This document shows, one piece after another, positions 1 to 10,600 of a DNA stretch of 64,000 nt. The DNA is from Plasmodium coatneyi (lineage: Eukaryota > Apicomplexa > Aconoidasida > Haemosporida > Plasmodiidae), in the NCBI RefSeq assembly GCF_001680005.1, contig NC_033559.1:558001-622000 (forward strand), read 5' to 3'. The position numbers and the translations under genes are program-made. The notes below the pieces were generated by a model that made no database searches, was not told the origin of the DNA, and saw only the letters and a list, made by a program, of their open reading frames with translations. The number at the start of each line of letters is the position of its first letter. Within the stretch, counting starts at the first letter, position 1.

Positions 1-354
1 AACTTTTCAAGGGTTACAAAACATTGCATACAAATAATATAATGCACAAAAATATAAGGCACCGCAAAATGGGAGGAATTTTTTCCTGCCACGGGAAAAA
101 GTGCTCGTAGGAGCTAGCGAGGGTGAAAAATTGAAAAGCTCTGGCGAAGGCGCCCCACGGAAAAAAAAAAAAAAAAGAATGCACACATAAGAGTTGGTAC
201 TACGAGCGTTAACTAGCACGCACAAAAGGGAGCGCACCATTTTTGTAAACATTTAGAATTAAAAGAGTGCTAATTAATATGTGAGATCCACATGATGCGT
301 ATCAGGTGGGCGGGTAAGCAAAAAGAGGTATTTATAAAAGCGAGCAGCTACGTG
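1..354. other. Intergenic, 3' flank of ABC transporter gene
   Basis: This stretch lies past the stop codon of the minus-strand ABC transporter. It holds a poly-A run near 160-176 and no reading frame with recognisable protein features. The short frames that cross it look like chance or shadow frames. Confidence 0.6.
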
Positions 355-3102
355 TCAGAAGGAGCTCTGACTGAGTATCTGACGCAAAATGTCGCAGGGT
401 TTCTCGAGCACCTTGGCCCGCAAATCAAACTGCACCATCGAGCCATCATTAAGGACACCGATGTAGTCAACGAAATTGAGCAGGTCCAATCGGTGAGTAA
501 AAATGATCGACGTTTTTCCCTTCATATATTTCAGTAACGCTTCGTTAATTATGTTCTCCGATAATTTGTCTAGCGAAGAAGTCGGTTCATCCAAAATGAG
601 AATTTTATTTTTCTTAAATAAATTCTGCGCAAGGTAAACTCTCTGCTTTTGTCCTCCCGACAAGGAAGATCCATCCACCCCTACATTTACATCATCGTAA
701 TGAGCATACTTACTTAAAAAGTCATGAATGTGAAAATTTTTATACGTATCTTTCAACATATCTGGCGTAATTTTTTTTAAATTTTCTTGCACGTTTTGTA
801 TTTCCCTGGTGACAAAGGAGTGTATTTCGTCCAATTCGTCGATTGCAAGTTGGTGTGACTCGAGGGTATTTTCAGACGCCGTGTTGTTCAGCATTGTCGA
901 TTTGGTACCTCTACACGAATTTATGTTTTTTCTATTTTTGGTGCACCTTTGGGAAATTTTTTCTTCCTCTATGAGTATTAATTGCTCCTTCAGCATCTGT
1001 TCATATGCCTTGAGGGGGTAGAGCAAATTGCCCTGGATAGACATATTGAAAAGAAACGGGTTTTGCGTGATTACTCCTTGGATGTACCTTAAGGCTGAGG
1101 AGCTGATTTTCTCAATTTGGAAATTGCCTATGAGGATGTTTCCCGCGTTGGGGGTGTTCTTCTTGGAGAGCAGATTTAGGATGGTCGTTTTTCCGCTGCC
1201 ACTTTTGCCTACAATGGCAACTGATTTGTTGTGCGGCAGGAAGAAGGAGACATTCTTCAGGGCGTAATTGTTCTCCTCCACGCGTTTGCTACTTGCGCGA
1301 TCTGTGTGGTTCGCAGGGGTCGTGCTGCTCGTGCAGTCCGTTGCGCTAGTGCCGCTGCTCCCTGCACTGCTCCTGCGTGAAGCGGGATCCACCTCGGCAT
1401 AGGACTTGTCGTGGGGGATGATCTCCTCATCTTTGCCATACGAAAAAGAAACGTTGTCAAACTTGATGGAGTAATCCTCATTTTTGAGGAAAAGAATTGT
1501 GTCCTTCGACCAGTGCTCGTTGTATTCACTCTTGGGGAGGTTAATAATTTGAAGTACCTTTGCGCATGAGCCAATGCATTTCTGAAGATCGCCAATGGAT
1601 TGCATAACACCCTGTATGCCACTACCACAAAATAGGGAGTACATAATTAGGGAAAATAAATCTCCCGTATTTATGTACTTATTGGCAATTAAATAATTCC
1701 CATAATAAATCAAGTGGAGCAGAAATAGCGAAATGATACTAACGAAGAGGAAGTGGTTTCCAGCTTTGACGAGTGAATACTTCGCACCCGATTTGTACAC
1801 TTCATTTAAATAATTTGTAAATTCTTTTTTTTCAAAAGATTCTCCATTGAGTAGTCTAACGTTACCAATGTTGTGTATCTTCTCTGACGCAAAGTCGATG
1901 CAATTACTTAACTTCTCTTGCTTTACAATGCTGATTTGTTTTACAATTTTTCCATAAGTGGTACCAATTATCAGAGAAGCAGAGACGGGGAGTAAAAAGG
2001 ACTGAAATAATTTACTTGGAGATATATGCAAAGCACAGATTCCTCCAACAATTGCCGCAATTAAATTTCTAATCCCGAAGGAAAGAGTTATTAGTACCCT
2101 CGAGGAAACTTCAATGTCGTTAGATAATCTGTTTATTAACTCTCCTGTTTTCTGCTTTTCAAAAAAAGACAACTTCTGATTGAGTATATTTTCAAACAAA
2201 TCTTTTCTTAACCGTCTAGTAATTTTTTCGATAGACGTTTCGATAAAATATATACGAAAAAAGCTGAACGTAGAAATTCCTATAATAAGGAAGACCGTTT
2301 TGTACACCTCGTTCATTACATACTTTAAAGATTCCTCCTTCCCTCCGTACATATTAATTATTTTGCTTATACACATGGGGAAGAACATTTGTCCCAGGGA
2401 GGAGATTAGCAAACAGAGGAATGCCACTGCTAGGTAATTCCTTTCCTTCTTCAAAATTTTGTAAATGTCCTTTATGGACACACCTCCGTCTGCATTTGTG
2501 TTTAGCTTCTTTTCAAATGACTCTCTCAAGCTTTTCCTTAAGTTGAAAAAGGCTTCTTGTGCTTGGTTTATGTTCGTTTTGGCGTCCTCCTTCGGCTGGT
2601 CATTCTTTCCATCCGCTTTGTTCTCGTCTCCCCAGTTGGTTTTTCCGTCATTACGGCTCCCACTTGAGAACAGGCGTATCCTCCACCTGCTGCACTTCCT
2701 GGACATGCGCGTTATCCACTCTGGACTGGTCATTTGGGCCTCCTTGGGTGGGTTGCTCATCCAGTTTTTCTGCCCCTGATGGGTACTCGCTCGGTATGGG
2801 ATTTTATGAATGAAGAGGAAGTTTCCCTTGTTTGGTAGATTCGGCAGGTTGGTCACGTTTGGTGCGTTTAGAGCGTTGCTAACCTTTGGAGTGCTTCTCA
2901 CTTTTCTCACACTGCTTACCATGTCCACACTGTTTATACTGCTTAGACTGCTTATACTTTTCACGCTTTTTCTTTTTCCCCCACCTTCCACCTGCGCGAC
3001 GCCTCGGCCTCTGCCGAGACCGAAAATTCTCACATGGCCGCAGAGGGGGTCGCGGCAATTAACCAACAGTTGGTAGTTTACGATGCACTGCTTCAGCAAC
3101 AT
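355..3102 (-). CDS. ABC transporter, B-family half transporter (TMD-NBD)
   Basis: The single exon encodes 915 aa, starting at ATG 3102. Residues 1 to about 200 are rich in Ser, Arg and Lys, lack acidic clusters at the very N-terminus and resemble an organelle presequence. A six-helix membrane domain follows at about 222-510, and the nucleotide-binding domain at about 545-915. Visible motifs are Walker A GKSGSGKT near 632, a Q-loop near 680 (ITQNP), the signature LSGGQKQ near 814, Walker B ILILDEP near 834 and the H-loop His near 870. There are low-complexity inserts before the core of the NBD (about 565-610) and inside it between the Q-loop and the signature (about 700-795). ABCB half transporters dimerise and export substrates using ATP; the mitochondrial members move glutathione- or peptide-type cargo. 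The substrate cannot be read here, and mitochondrial location is inferred. It is the last conserved gene before the antigen island. Confidence 0.93.
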   Translation of the reverse strand: MLLKQCIVNYQLLVNCRDPLCGHVRIFGLGRGRGVAQVEGGGKRKSVKSISSLSSINSVDMVSSVRKVRSTPKVSNALNAPNVTNLPNLPNKGNFLFIHKIPYRASTHQGQKNWMSNPPKEAQMTSPEWITRMSRKCSRWRIRLFSSGSRNDGKTNWGDENKADGKNDQPKEDAKTNINQAQEAFFNLRKSLRESFEKKLNTNADGGVSIKDIYKILKKERNYLAVAFLCLLISSLGQMFFPMCISKIINMYGGKEESLKYVMNEVYKTVFLIIGISTFSFFRIYFIETSIEKITRRLRKDLFENILNQKLSFFEKQKTGELINRLSNDIEVSSRVLITLSFGIRNLIAAIVGGICALHISPSKLFQSFLLPVSASLIIGTTYGKIVKQISIVKQEKLSNCIDFASEKIHNIGNVRLLNGESFEKKEFTNYLNEVYKSGAKYSLVKAGNHFLFVSIISLFLLHLIYYGNYLIANKYINTGDLFSLIMYSLFCGSGIQGVMQSIGDLQKCIGSCAKVLQIINLPKSEYNEHWSKDTILFLKNEDYSIKFDNVSFSYGKDEEIIPHDKSYAEVDPASRRSSAGSSGTSATDCTSSTTPANHTDRASSKRVEENNYALKNVSFFLPHNKSVAIVGKSGSGKTTILNLLSKKNTPNAGNILIGNFQIEKISSSALRYIQGVITQNPFLFNMSIQGNLLYPLKAYEQMLKEQLILIEEEKISQRCTKNRKNINSCRGTKSTMLNNTASENTLESHQLAIDELDEIHSFVTREIQNVQENLKKITPDMLKDTYKNFHIHDFLSKYAHYDDVNVGVDGSSLSGGQKQRVYLAQNLFKKNKILILDEPTSSLDKLSENIINEALLKYMKGKTSIIFTHRLDLLNFVDYIGVLNDGSMVQFDLRAKVLEKPCDILRQILSQSSF

Positions 3103-4558
3103 TGTCTATACGAATGGGGACCGCAAAAAAAGATCGAACCGATGATCGATGCGAAAATCGAGGCGGTGACGTGTGCGTAAACCTATATAAGTACATCCCG
3201 GTGCATCGCGATGCAACAATTCGAGGGCTAAGGCGTGGGCGCTCATGTGCATATGAGATGCCTATGAACGTACTTATACACCTCTCGTCCGAGAGGCACG
3301 TGCGCGAGTTGCCCCTTCCAACAGGAGCAGCCAGCGGGGGTGGGGGTGGGTCTCCTTCGACGGAGCTTCCCCGTTTCCCTCGCTCTACTTTTTTTAGCTG
3401 CAAAATTTTTTTCTTTTCTTTTGTTATGGGGAGGGAATTTTTTTTTTCTTCTTTTCCTTTTTTCCCCCCGACTTCCGAATGAACGAATAACCGTGGCTCT
3501 GACGCTGTTCAATTTTTTCCTTGAATTTCTGCTTCGATATATTCTCATCATCACTTCCCCAAACCATGTTTAACTAATTGGGGCATCACGTATACATGTT
3601 CCGACCGTCTGCCTGTAGGAAGTGCGGTGCGTAAATAACCCTTCGGTTATTTTGTAATTCATGTTTGTTTCTCTCCCCCTTAGAAAATTTAGTGTGTGTG
3701 GAATGGTACAATTTTGCAATTTGGTTAAATGGGCAAAAAAAAAAAAAAAAAAAAAAGTTGATTTAATCGATCATTTCTGTATGGCCAATTCGGCTGTAGA
3801 GGAACTCCTTTTTTGCGTCTCCCCTTGAGGAGTGCATCATGTGCTCCTTTATATAGCATACGTTGAAGTACAAATCAGCAATCCCATTTACGTCCCTTTT
3901 TGTTTTCAAGGATGGGACTTCTTTTTCGCTTGTCCCTCCATGTATATGACACAGAAGAGGATTTTCCCCCAAATGGCAGAGATGCTATCGCAGTGTCGTG
4001 TATATGATCCGACTGCGCTTTATCAATGGAGCACGTCACAACTTGGGGTGTTCGCCTCAACGGACATGTGGCTGGGCCAAACGACACAAAATTGGGACAG
4101 CTCTATTTTCACTTCCATTCGTCAGACCTCACTCTGCACGAAAAGTTACATACAAAATATGCATACAAAAAAAACAACAAAAAAAATTTATTATGTACCG
4201 CTTTTTTTAAGCGTGCATTTGGCGTTTCGCATTTTTCCTTTTTTAAAATATATCCTTTTTGCGGAACGTCAATGATGATGGATGTACGCATTACGTGCTC
4301 ACGAAAAAAAAAAAAAAATGTATGAAAGAAGGGCACCAACGACGTTATTATGCAGCATATTTTCAAAAAATTAAAAGGAATTTATTTTCCTTCCAACTGT
4401 GATGAACCTATCCAATGCTTCATTTTATACCGCGCTTAATACATTTTAGCTTTTTCCTTCCTGCCCCTTCATTCATTTTCTTTTTACCTCTTATCCTTTT
4501 CTTTTCTTTTCTTTTCTTTTCTTTTCTTTTTTTTCTTTTTCCTTTCCTTTCCTTTTCT
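3103..4558. other. Intergenic: core gene to antigen island boundary
   Basis: This is the upstream region of the ABC transporter gene, so its promoter must lie here. It holds a poly-A run near 3736-3758 and, from about 4440, an unbroken pyrimidine tract with repeated CTTTT units that leads into the conserved element at 4559. The small frames at 3832-4325 have no protein-like composition and I do not annotate them. No tRNA-like fold was noticed. Confidence 0.5.
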
Positions 4559-4660
4559 AATTTATTCCTAATACACCCTTCGGGTGTACACCCCCCCTGG
4601 AGTGACTAACAGGCCATATTATGGGACATTAACCTATAAAGACCCTACCCCCACACCCTT
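4559..4660 (-). repeat. Conserved antigen-island element, copy 1
   Basis: This element recurs at 10497-10600 and 24371-24475. Shared landmarks, read on the plus strand, are a T-rich run, the short inverted repeat ACACCCTTCGGGTGT, a C-run, then AGGCCATATTATGGG and a C/A-rich end. Copy 1 is the most diverged: it has GAGTGACTAACAGG where the others have GATGCCTAAGTAGCAGG. It lies about 160 nt past the stop codon of the minus-strand SICA-like gene. Read on the minus strand it ends with the hairpin and then an A-rich run. Its function is unknown. Confidence 0.7.
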
Positions 4661-4800
4661 AAACCTTCATTCTAACACCCCTAACACAACCTTCCCTTCC
4701 TCCTTCCACTCCATACAACCTTCCTTCCTTGTACCCCGTAAGACCTTTCCACCCACCCTTAACAAACTTCCTTCCTTCCCTATAGAAAGTACAGCTTCTA
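4661..4800. repeat. Degenerate CCTTCC/AACACCCCTAAC repeats
   Basis: Imperfect repeats of ACCCTTAAACC, CCTAACACAACC and CCTTCCTT types lie between the conserved element and the 3' end of the SICA-like gene. The same repeat class, in the same orientation, follows the elements at 10.5 kb and 24.4 kb. It resembles decayed telomere-type sequence (CCCTAA family). Confidence 0.6.
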
Positions 4801-4818
4801 TCATCATCTGGACGATGA

Positions 4819-6415
4819 TCATATTGAGGATGATGTATATGGAATAGAATATTCTGACAGATATTCCGTTAGGTTAGATCCTGAATATTCTGTTGCACTG
4901 TCGGTTCCTATTACACTTTCCATTAAGTTGGATCTTGAATATTCTATGGAAGAGTCTTCGTTGTCCCATAATGAATTCAATTCATGTCTAAAAGTTGATC
5001 TTTTTTTCCTTCTTCCTCCATAAAGGTTATGCTTCTTAAAGAAGAAGATCTGTGATTTATACAAAAAAAAAAAAATGAAAAGGTGGTGTTGTTAGGTGTG
5101 GTGGTCACTACAGTGATAATCACTGCGGTGTTGGTGTTTGTGTTCTTACCTTGTAAAGAAAGAAAGCGGATAAAAATGCTGGTAATGCTATGACTCCTGC
5201 AACAACAGGAATGGCTGTCCCAGGAACAGACAGAGCAGCAGCTAGGGCGGCACCAATTCCTCCACCATTGGGAGAGGCTCTAGGTAGCGGTGATGGTGGA
5301 TCAGTTCTCTGTATTTTTTGTTGAATTTCCTTCTTTAAATTCTGTATTACATCGTCTATGTTTTTACTCCCATTTGTGGCTGGTTCAAGTGCTGTTTCCA
5401 ATTCGCCTTGCGATAAGGTGTACTTATTATCATTATCTGTTAGTACTTTCAATTTATTTCTATTCTCTATTCCTAAGAGCGATGTCATAATTTCCAAGTT
5501 TTTATTCACTGTTTCTTCCAGTTTCCCTTGAGATTGCTCATTCTCGCAATAACCTTCACTTACCCTTTTTACATGTCCTACTCTTCTAATTCCGCTTTCC
5601 CTCTTGTTTTTTTCTACCTGTGCCCACTTTTTAATTTCATCCGCAACGGCCGTTTTTCCCAAAATTAAACCGGTGATGTCTACTCCTTTACACCTATCCA
5701 ATATTGCCCCTTTATTCTTATGCCCCTCTAACTTCTCTTTCATTCCCGCTTCTATTGCTTTTATAACAAATTCCAGTCTACAGTGTTCTTTATAAAATTC
5801 TAACATACTTATCATTCCTACTAAACAACGTCTGTAAGCTTCATCATCAGGAATCTTCTCAATAGTTACGTCATCATTCCATGATCCACTCTTCCTTTTT
5901 GTTTTTATTCCATTCATAAAATATCTTATTTCCATGATCCCTTGACATAGTGTCTGCATATCCAGCTCCTGCATAGGGTTCCCAGACCACTTTACGTTAT
6001 TATAACAGAGGTTATATATTTCCCCGGATTCCTGTCTCCCCAACCTACTGAGCAAATTTTCAAATGTTTTCTTCAGATCCTTCTTTATTTTTTCCTGGAA
6101 AAAAAAAAAAAAAAATTACCACAGAAACACATATATATATATAATATATACATATCGGTATATATATGTATATATATATGTATGTGTGTATATATATATA
6201 ATACATGTTCCTTCCACCTTCATATTCCCTTCTCCTTTCTTTTTCCTTTTTCGATATATATAAAGTTTACTTACCCCAATTTTCTCCACATCGTTCATAC
6301 CCTTCTCCATTACCCATCGTGTTATTTCGTTACTTAGGAAATAAAATTGTCCTGCAGTCATTTTCTTTTCCCCTCCCGCCGGTTGTCCGCCACCTGCTGA
6401 TCCTGTGGGCGCCAT
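4819..6415 (-). CDS. Short SICA-like surface antigen with PIR-type cytoplasmic tail
   Basis: I model three exons, all joined in phase 0: 6415-6275, 6094-5150 and 5049-4819, giving 438 aa. Exon 1 begins MAPTGSAGG, like the SICAvar first exon at 19110 (MAPSKGED). Exon 2 has a SICA alpha-like Cys-rich domain with the pattern LCQGIMEIRYFMNGI, then EHC, then DRCKG. The same spacing is seen in exon 3 of the SICAvar (KELCKILIKIIYWIDGL, THCHMEG, EKCDSMD). A Gln/Asn-rich stalk and one membrane helix (GTAIPVVAGVIALPAFLSAF) end in FFLYK. The tail of 77 codons is short, basic then Ser-rich, and ends in SEYSIPYTSSSI. It resembles KIR/VIR tails (compare SEYSVPYVR in the gene at 6965) and not the long acidic SICAvar tail. 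There is no classical N-terminal signal peptide, as is usual for these families. It could be a divergent KIR or a SICA-PIR hybrid. Confidence 0.8.
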
Positions 6416-6964
6416 ATTTCTCCCTGTACATTTATGCTATTATTACTATTATTGTTCGAAAGACCCAATGTTCATAGAACATTGTTTTGTTCTGTTCTGC
6501 TCAAGGGAACGTACAATCTTCCTTTCCTTCCATTCCTTTCCTATGTACATACTGCATTCTGTAAAGAGAAAAGAAAAAAGGGAGTTACCCATCCTTCTTT
6601 TTTTTCTCAATTCCCTTTTTTCCTTTTTCCTTTTCCAAGAAAAGATTCCTTATCCATTCTTCCACTTCCTTATACAATTGCATTCTTTTTAAAGAAAAGA
6701 AGAAAGGAAGGAAAGAACCTTTTTCCTTTTTTCTTTAAAACCTTTTTTTTTTCTTTCCTTAAACCTTCCTTTCCTTTTTTTTTTTTCCTTTTATTCTTTT
6801 TTCCTCTATTTCTTTATATACACTTTATTCTTTTTTTTTTTTTTTTTTTTTTTTCTTTTTTTTTTCTTTTTTTAAATATCCTACTTTTTCCTTTTTCTTT
6901 TCTTCTAATGTTATTTTTTTTTTTTTTCCTTTCTTTTTCTTTCTTCTTTTTTAAAAGAAAGAAA
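6416..6964. other. Intergenic, T-rich low complexity
   Basis: Almost entirely T with C and short A/G interruptions, ending in a run of about 25 T near 6831-6854. It separates the upstream side of the SICA-like gene from the 3' end of the KIR at 6965. The long plus-strand frame here is a Phe-rich artefact of the T tracts. Confidence 0.6.
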
Positions 6965-9900
6965 TTATCTAACATATGGGACAGAATATTCAGATGGGTC
7001 CGTTACACTTGCTGTTAAGTCGGAATTTGATGTTGAATCTAGCGTTGTTGAGTTGTATGCTGAGGAATCATCATTTTGCATATTCAATCTACGTTCGATG
7101 GACCTTTTTTTTTTTCTGCTGCTCTTCCCACCTCCAAAGAGGGTTCCACCTATTCCAGAGAATAAATTGGTATACTAATAAAATGGAAGGAAAAAAGGGA
7201 AGACGAAGGGTGGTTTAAGGTGGGAGGGCGAAAAACATAAAAATATGTGTGCTGCACATATATATTGTAGCTTATTTTATATTTGTTCCAAATAAAAATT
7301 AATATGAATAAATAACATTATCTATACAAGGAGGTAATATTTACCTTATATAGAAATAGTGCAACTGCTGGTAATCCTATTGCTGCTGCACCACCAACAG
7401 CGGAAGGAATGATGGGGCTTGTAAAGGTTGTGCCTGCTGAATCACTATCCACAAGTTCCTGAACATGGCCAGTTGAAGAAGAACTACTACTACTGCTAGA
7501 AGAGGAGGAAGAACTACTACTGGAAGAAGTAAGAGATTCATTCTCTTCAAGTTTCTTTGTTTCTGTAGGAACTTGTGAACCCAAACCCGCTTTTTCATGC
7601 CCAATCCCGTGGGAGTCACTGGGAGGAATATCACCTGTTTCACTTTCCCCGGGACCCTCTCCAGCTGCTTACAAGTGAAATGAAGGAAGGAATTAGTTAT
7701 GTGGAATCTGAAGCACTGGAAACAACGGTGGTGTGTGCACGGGTCTATAGTCCCCTGTATTATGTTCCATCTTTTTCTTCCGTAATAATATTTTTGGATT
7801 ATACATATTTGTTACCTGCTTCACCCTTTGGACCTGGTGAACCTTCCGCACCTATAAAGTGAGTAAGAAGGAAGGGGTGTAAAGGCAGTAACTTCTAGCA
7901 GATGGAAGAATTTAGGTTGGGTAAAGAGTATCCATTTTAAGAGAGAGGGGGGGGTGGAGGAAGAGGGATGTAAAGGCAGTAACTCCTTTAAGGAGGTACT
8001 TTACCTGGAATAGTTACTTTTTTTTAAGGTAGTTATACTGTGCTTACCTGATTCATCCATCGCCAGTGATAAAGATACATGTGCTTCAGGTGGTTTGGGG
8101 CATGTTAGTTCCTTCGGTTGGGCATATTCCGTCCCCGCATTCAACTTTCCGCTGTTGAATTTGGTGCAATATGATTCACCGTCAGTGGTTCTGCAATTTC
8201 CCTCTACCTGTGTATATGTTGATTCAGCTTCCGTGAAGGACTCTTTCCATTTTCCCCCCTTGCAATATTCACTACACTTCGCTTCCCTCAATATAGTCGT
8301 ATAGTTATAGTACCAATCAAATAGTATTTTAGCCTGTGGGAACCTGTTTTCCCTAATATGAGAGTATACCTTAGTACACTTACATGTAGTACTGAATTTC
8401 TGCAGTGCCTCATAAATTGCATTCATAAACATTGAGATAGAGCTCCCTGTCTTAACTTCTTCCTTTATTCTGTCACCTAACCAATAATAAAAAAAATGAC
8501 ACCATTTACTATTGGAGTCGGTCTTGTCCTTTGTGCTTGCGTAACAGTAGTTCTTTACAATTTTATTGGCTTCATTATCAGGAACCTTTGTGTACTGCTG
8601 TAATACCCATTTCACACTTCCCACTATTCCTTCCTTATCACCTTGTGCACAGACATCCCTGGGGCACGTTTGGCCCTTCCCAAAATTAGCATATATTGTC
8701 TGTGAAGGCAATGTAATTGAATCTCCCTTCCCCTAAAAAAATATATAGAATTGGTAACAGGAGGAAATCAAAATATATATAAGTAAATGCTTTCCATGTC
8801 GTTCCTATGGCTTTATTATATTACACATGAAGTATTATCTTCATAGTACTTATATATTAGGAATAAGGGAACAAACCTGTGGTTTTGGTGCTACAGAAGG
8901 ACAGTTCAATGGCTCGGGTTTCTCATATTCCCCCCTATTCCCTTCCCTGCTGTTAAAATTCTCACAATATTTATCATTTCCAGTTTGACTGCATTCTTTA
9001 CTTACTTTCTCATATGTTGATTTGGCTGTGTCGTAGGAGCGGGTGCACTTTTCCCCAGTGCAATATGTATAACATTCCTCGTTCTCCTTTAATTTATGAA
9101 AGTTATAGTAGTAGTCATGTAGTATTTTGGCCTGTTCGAAACGATCCTTAAAAATATTAGGGTATATATTATTATACTTACATGTAAAGTCGAATTCCTT
9201 CAACTTCCCATAAATTTCCGTCATAATCATTGAGAAATTCGTTCCTAATTTATCTCCCAACCAGTAATAAAAAAAATAACATCGGTCATCATCGGACAAA
9301 GTATACAACCACTTCCCCCTCCCGCCCTTCCCCTCACACGCATAACAGTAATTCTGTACAATTTTATTGATCCAGTCCTTATCCTTAATATTGTACCTCC
9401 CTAATGATTCTTTCACACCGTGTTCCAAATTACTACGTTTCTCCTGGTTCCTCCCTCGGAATGTACAACCTCTTATTCCCCCGTCGAACTCCGCATATAT
9501 TTCCTTTGAGGGTAATGTAACACTATCTTCCGTCCCCTAAGAAAATATAATTGAAATATGTGTGCGTATATATCCATACATATCCATATATGTTCCTCCT
9601 ATTATTATATGATACACACGTAGAACATATATATATGTGTGTACACACATATATACTACTTTCTGTATATACATTTTTTTCCAAATAGTGGAAATGAATG
9701 AGTTGTATTATTCCCTTTTTACCATTGTTAAGATGTGTATATCCTTCGTATATATAATTTAATTTATGTTAAAGAAGTGTTCATGTAGTTTGGAAATACA
9801 TATCCCAGTTCTAATGGATTTATGATGATTATGAAATGTGTAGGTATTGAATTATTATTCTTCCCTTCCCCTCACAATACACAATGTTCAACATTTCAAA

Positions 9901-10424
9901 CAATCACGATACACATGCCACATGCATTGAAATCATCATGTGCATATTTAAATGTAAAAATGGCAATGAACACACACAGGAGGTAACAAAGTAAAAAAAA
10001 AATAAAGAACGAGCTCTACTCCCCTCCTCTTCTCCCCTTTATTATTTTCTGTTTCATTATATATTACGGAATTATGCACAATTCAGTATAAGAATATAAT
10101 GCTGCAATACACATATTCTTCTCTTTCCATTTATGATCATTCAACAATAATAATTTTTCCCTTTCCTCCATTTTTAGATGAGTACATTACAAATGAACTT
10201 ATTCAAACCTAAGGTGTGTATATCATATTATCTAATCTTCCCTTTCCCTTTTAGTGCACATACAAATTCCTTTCATTTATCTACCTGTGCATTCTTCTTT
10301 CCATCCTTATGTGTAAAACCTGAATATTTCAATTTATATGTGTGACGCGTACATTCCATTATGGGAGCTACATCCTTCCCTCTTTCAACTCATGTTGTAC
10401 TGTTAAGCTTACATGTGGCTCCAT
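6965..10424 (-). CDS. KIR protein, two KIR domains plus collagen-like micro-exon
   Basis: Six exons: 10424-10413 (M-E-P-H, donor GTAAGC), 9536-8877 (KIR domain 1), 8732-8048 (KIR domain 2), 7851-7816 (collagen-like), 7664-7345 (stalk and membrane helix) and 7174-6965 (tail). The spliced length is 1923 nt, or 640 aa. Both domain exons begin with a leader ending in LPS, then YCYAC, a [C]FFYYWLGD box and ordered Cys pairs. KIR proteins are variant antigens of the PIR superfamily, expected on the infected red cell surface. The stalk contains a long poly-Ser run and the motif SQVPTETKKLEENE, which it shares with the KIR at 28650. The membrane segment ends FLYK. The tail starts YTNLFSGIG and is basic then Ser/Thr-rich. 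The first exon is a tentative call and lies 876 nt upstream. An alternative acceptor at 7634 would shorten the stalk by 10 aa and match the KIR at 28650 better. Confidence 0.88.
7816..7851 (-). other. Collagen-like Gly-X-Y micro-exon (36 nt)
   Basis: The exon has good borders: a pyrimidine-rich acceptor ending TATAG before 7851 and the donor GTAACA after 7816. It is 36 nt, phase 1 at both ends, so it can be skipped or duplicated without changing frame. Joined to the preceding exon it reads four Gly-X-Y triplets: GAE, GSP, GPK and GEA. The 36-nt length equals four 9-nt triplet units. Confidence 0.75.
9537..10412 (-). other. Long intron 1 or 5' region of the KIR at 6965
   Basis: If the 12-nt first exon at 10413-10424 is right, this is an 876-nt AT-rich intron; otherwise it is 5' flank. 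It carries TATATA/GTGTGTATA tracts near 9590-9660. I see no other coding segment in it. Confidence 0.45.
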
Positions 10425-10496
10425 TTTCCTAAAATTAATTCTCCTTTCCTCCCTTTTTTTTTCTTTCTTTTCTTCTCCTTTTTTTTTTTTTTTTTT

Positions 10497-10600
10497 TTTA
10501 ACACATCCTTCGGGTGTATTTTCCCCCCCCTGGGATGCCTAAGTAGCAGGCCATATTATGGGGCATTAGCCTAGAAATACTCTCCCCTACACACTTAACC
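10497..10600 (-). repeat. Conserved antigen-island element, copy 2
   Basis: It follows a T run (10475-10499) and holds the imperfect inverted repeat ACATCC-TTC-GGGTGT, a C-run, then GATGCCTAAGTAGCAGG and CCATATTATGG, ending CTCTCCCCTACACACTTAACC. Most of this is identical to copy 3 at 24371. It lies about 530 nt 3' of the minus-strand KIR ending at 11128. CCAT/ATGG and ATGCC/GGCAT can pair as nested stems. Confidence 0.75.

Noticed and set aside
6434..7018. Phe-rich 194-codon open frame on the plus strand
   Set aside because: It is an artefact of T tracts and overlaps the last exon of a well-supported minus-strand KIR.
7345..9536. CD99-like host mimicry, as reported for some KIRs
   Set aside because: I looked for Gly/Asp-rich stretches with that character in all KIR exons here and did not recognise one. 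A database comparison would be needed to be sure.
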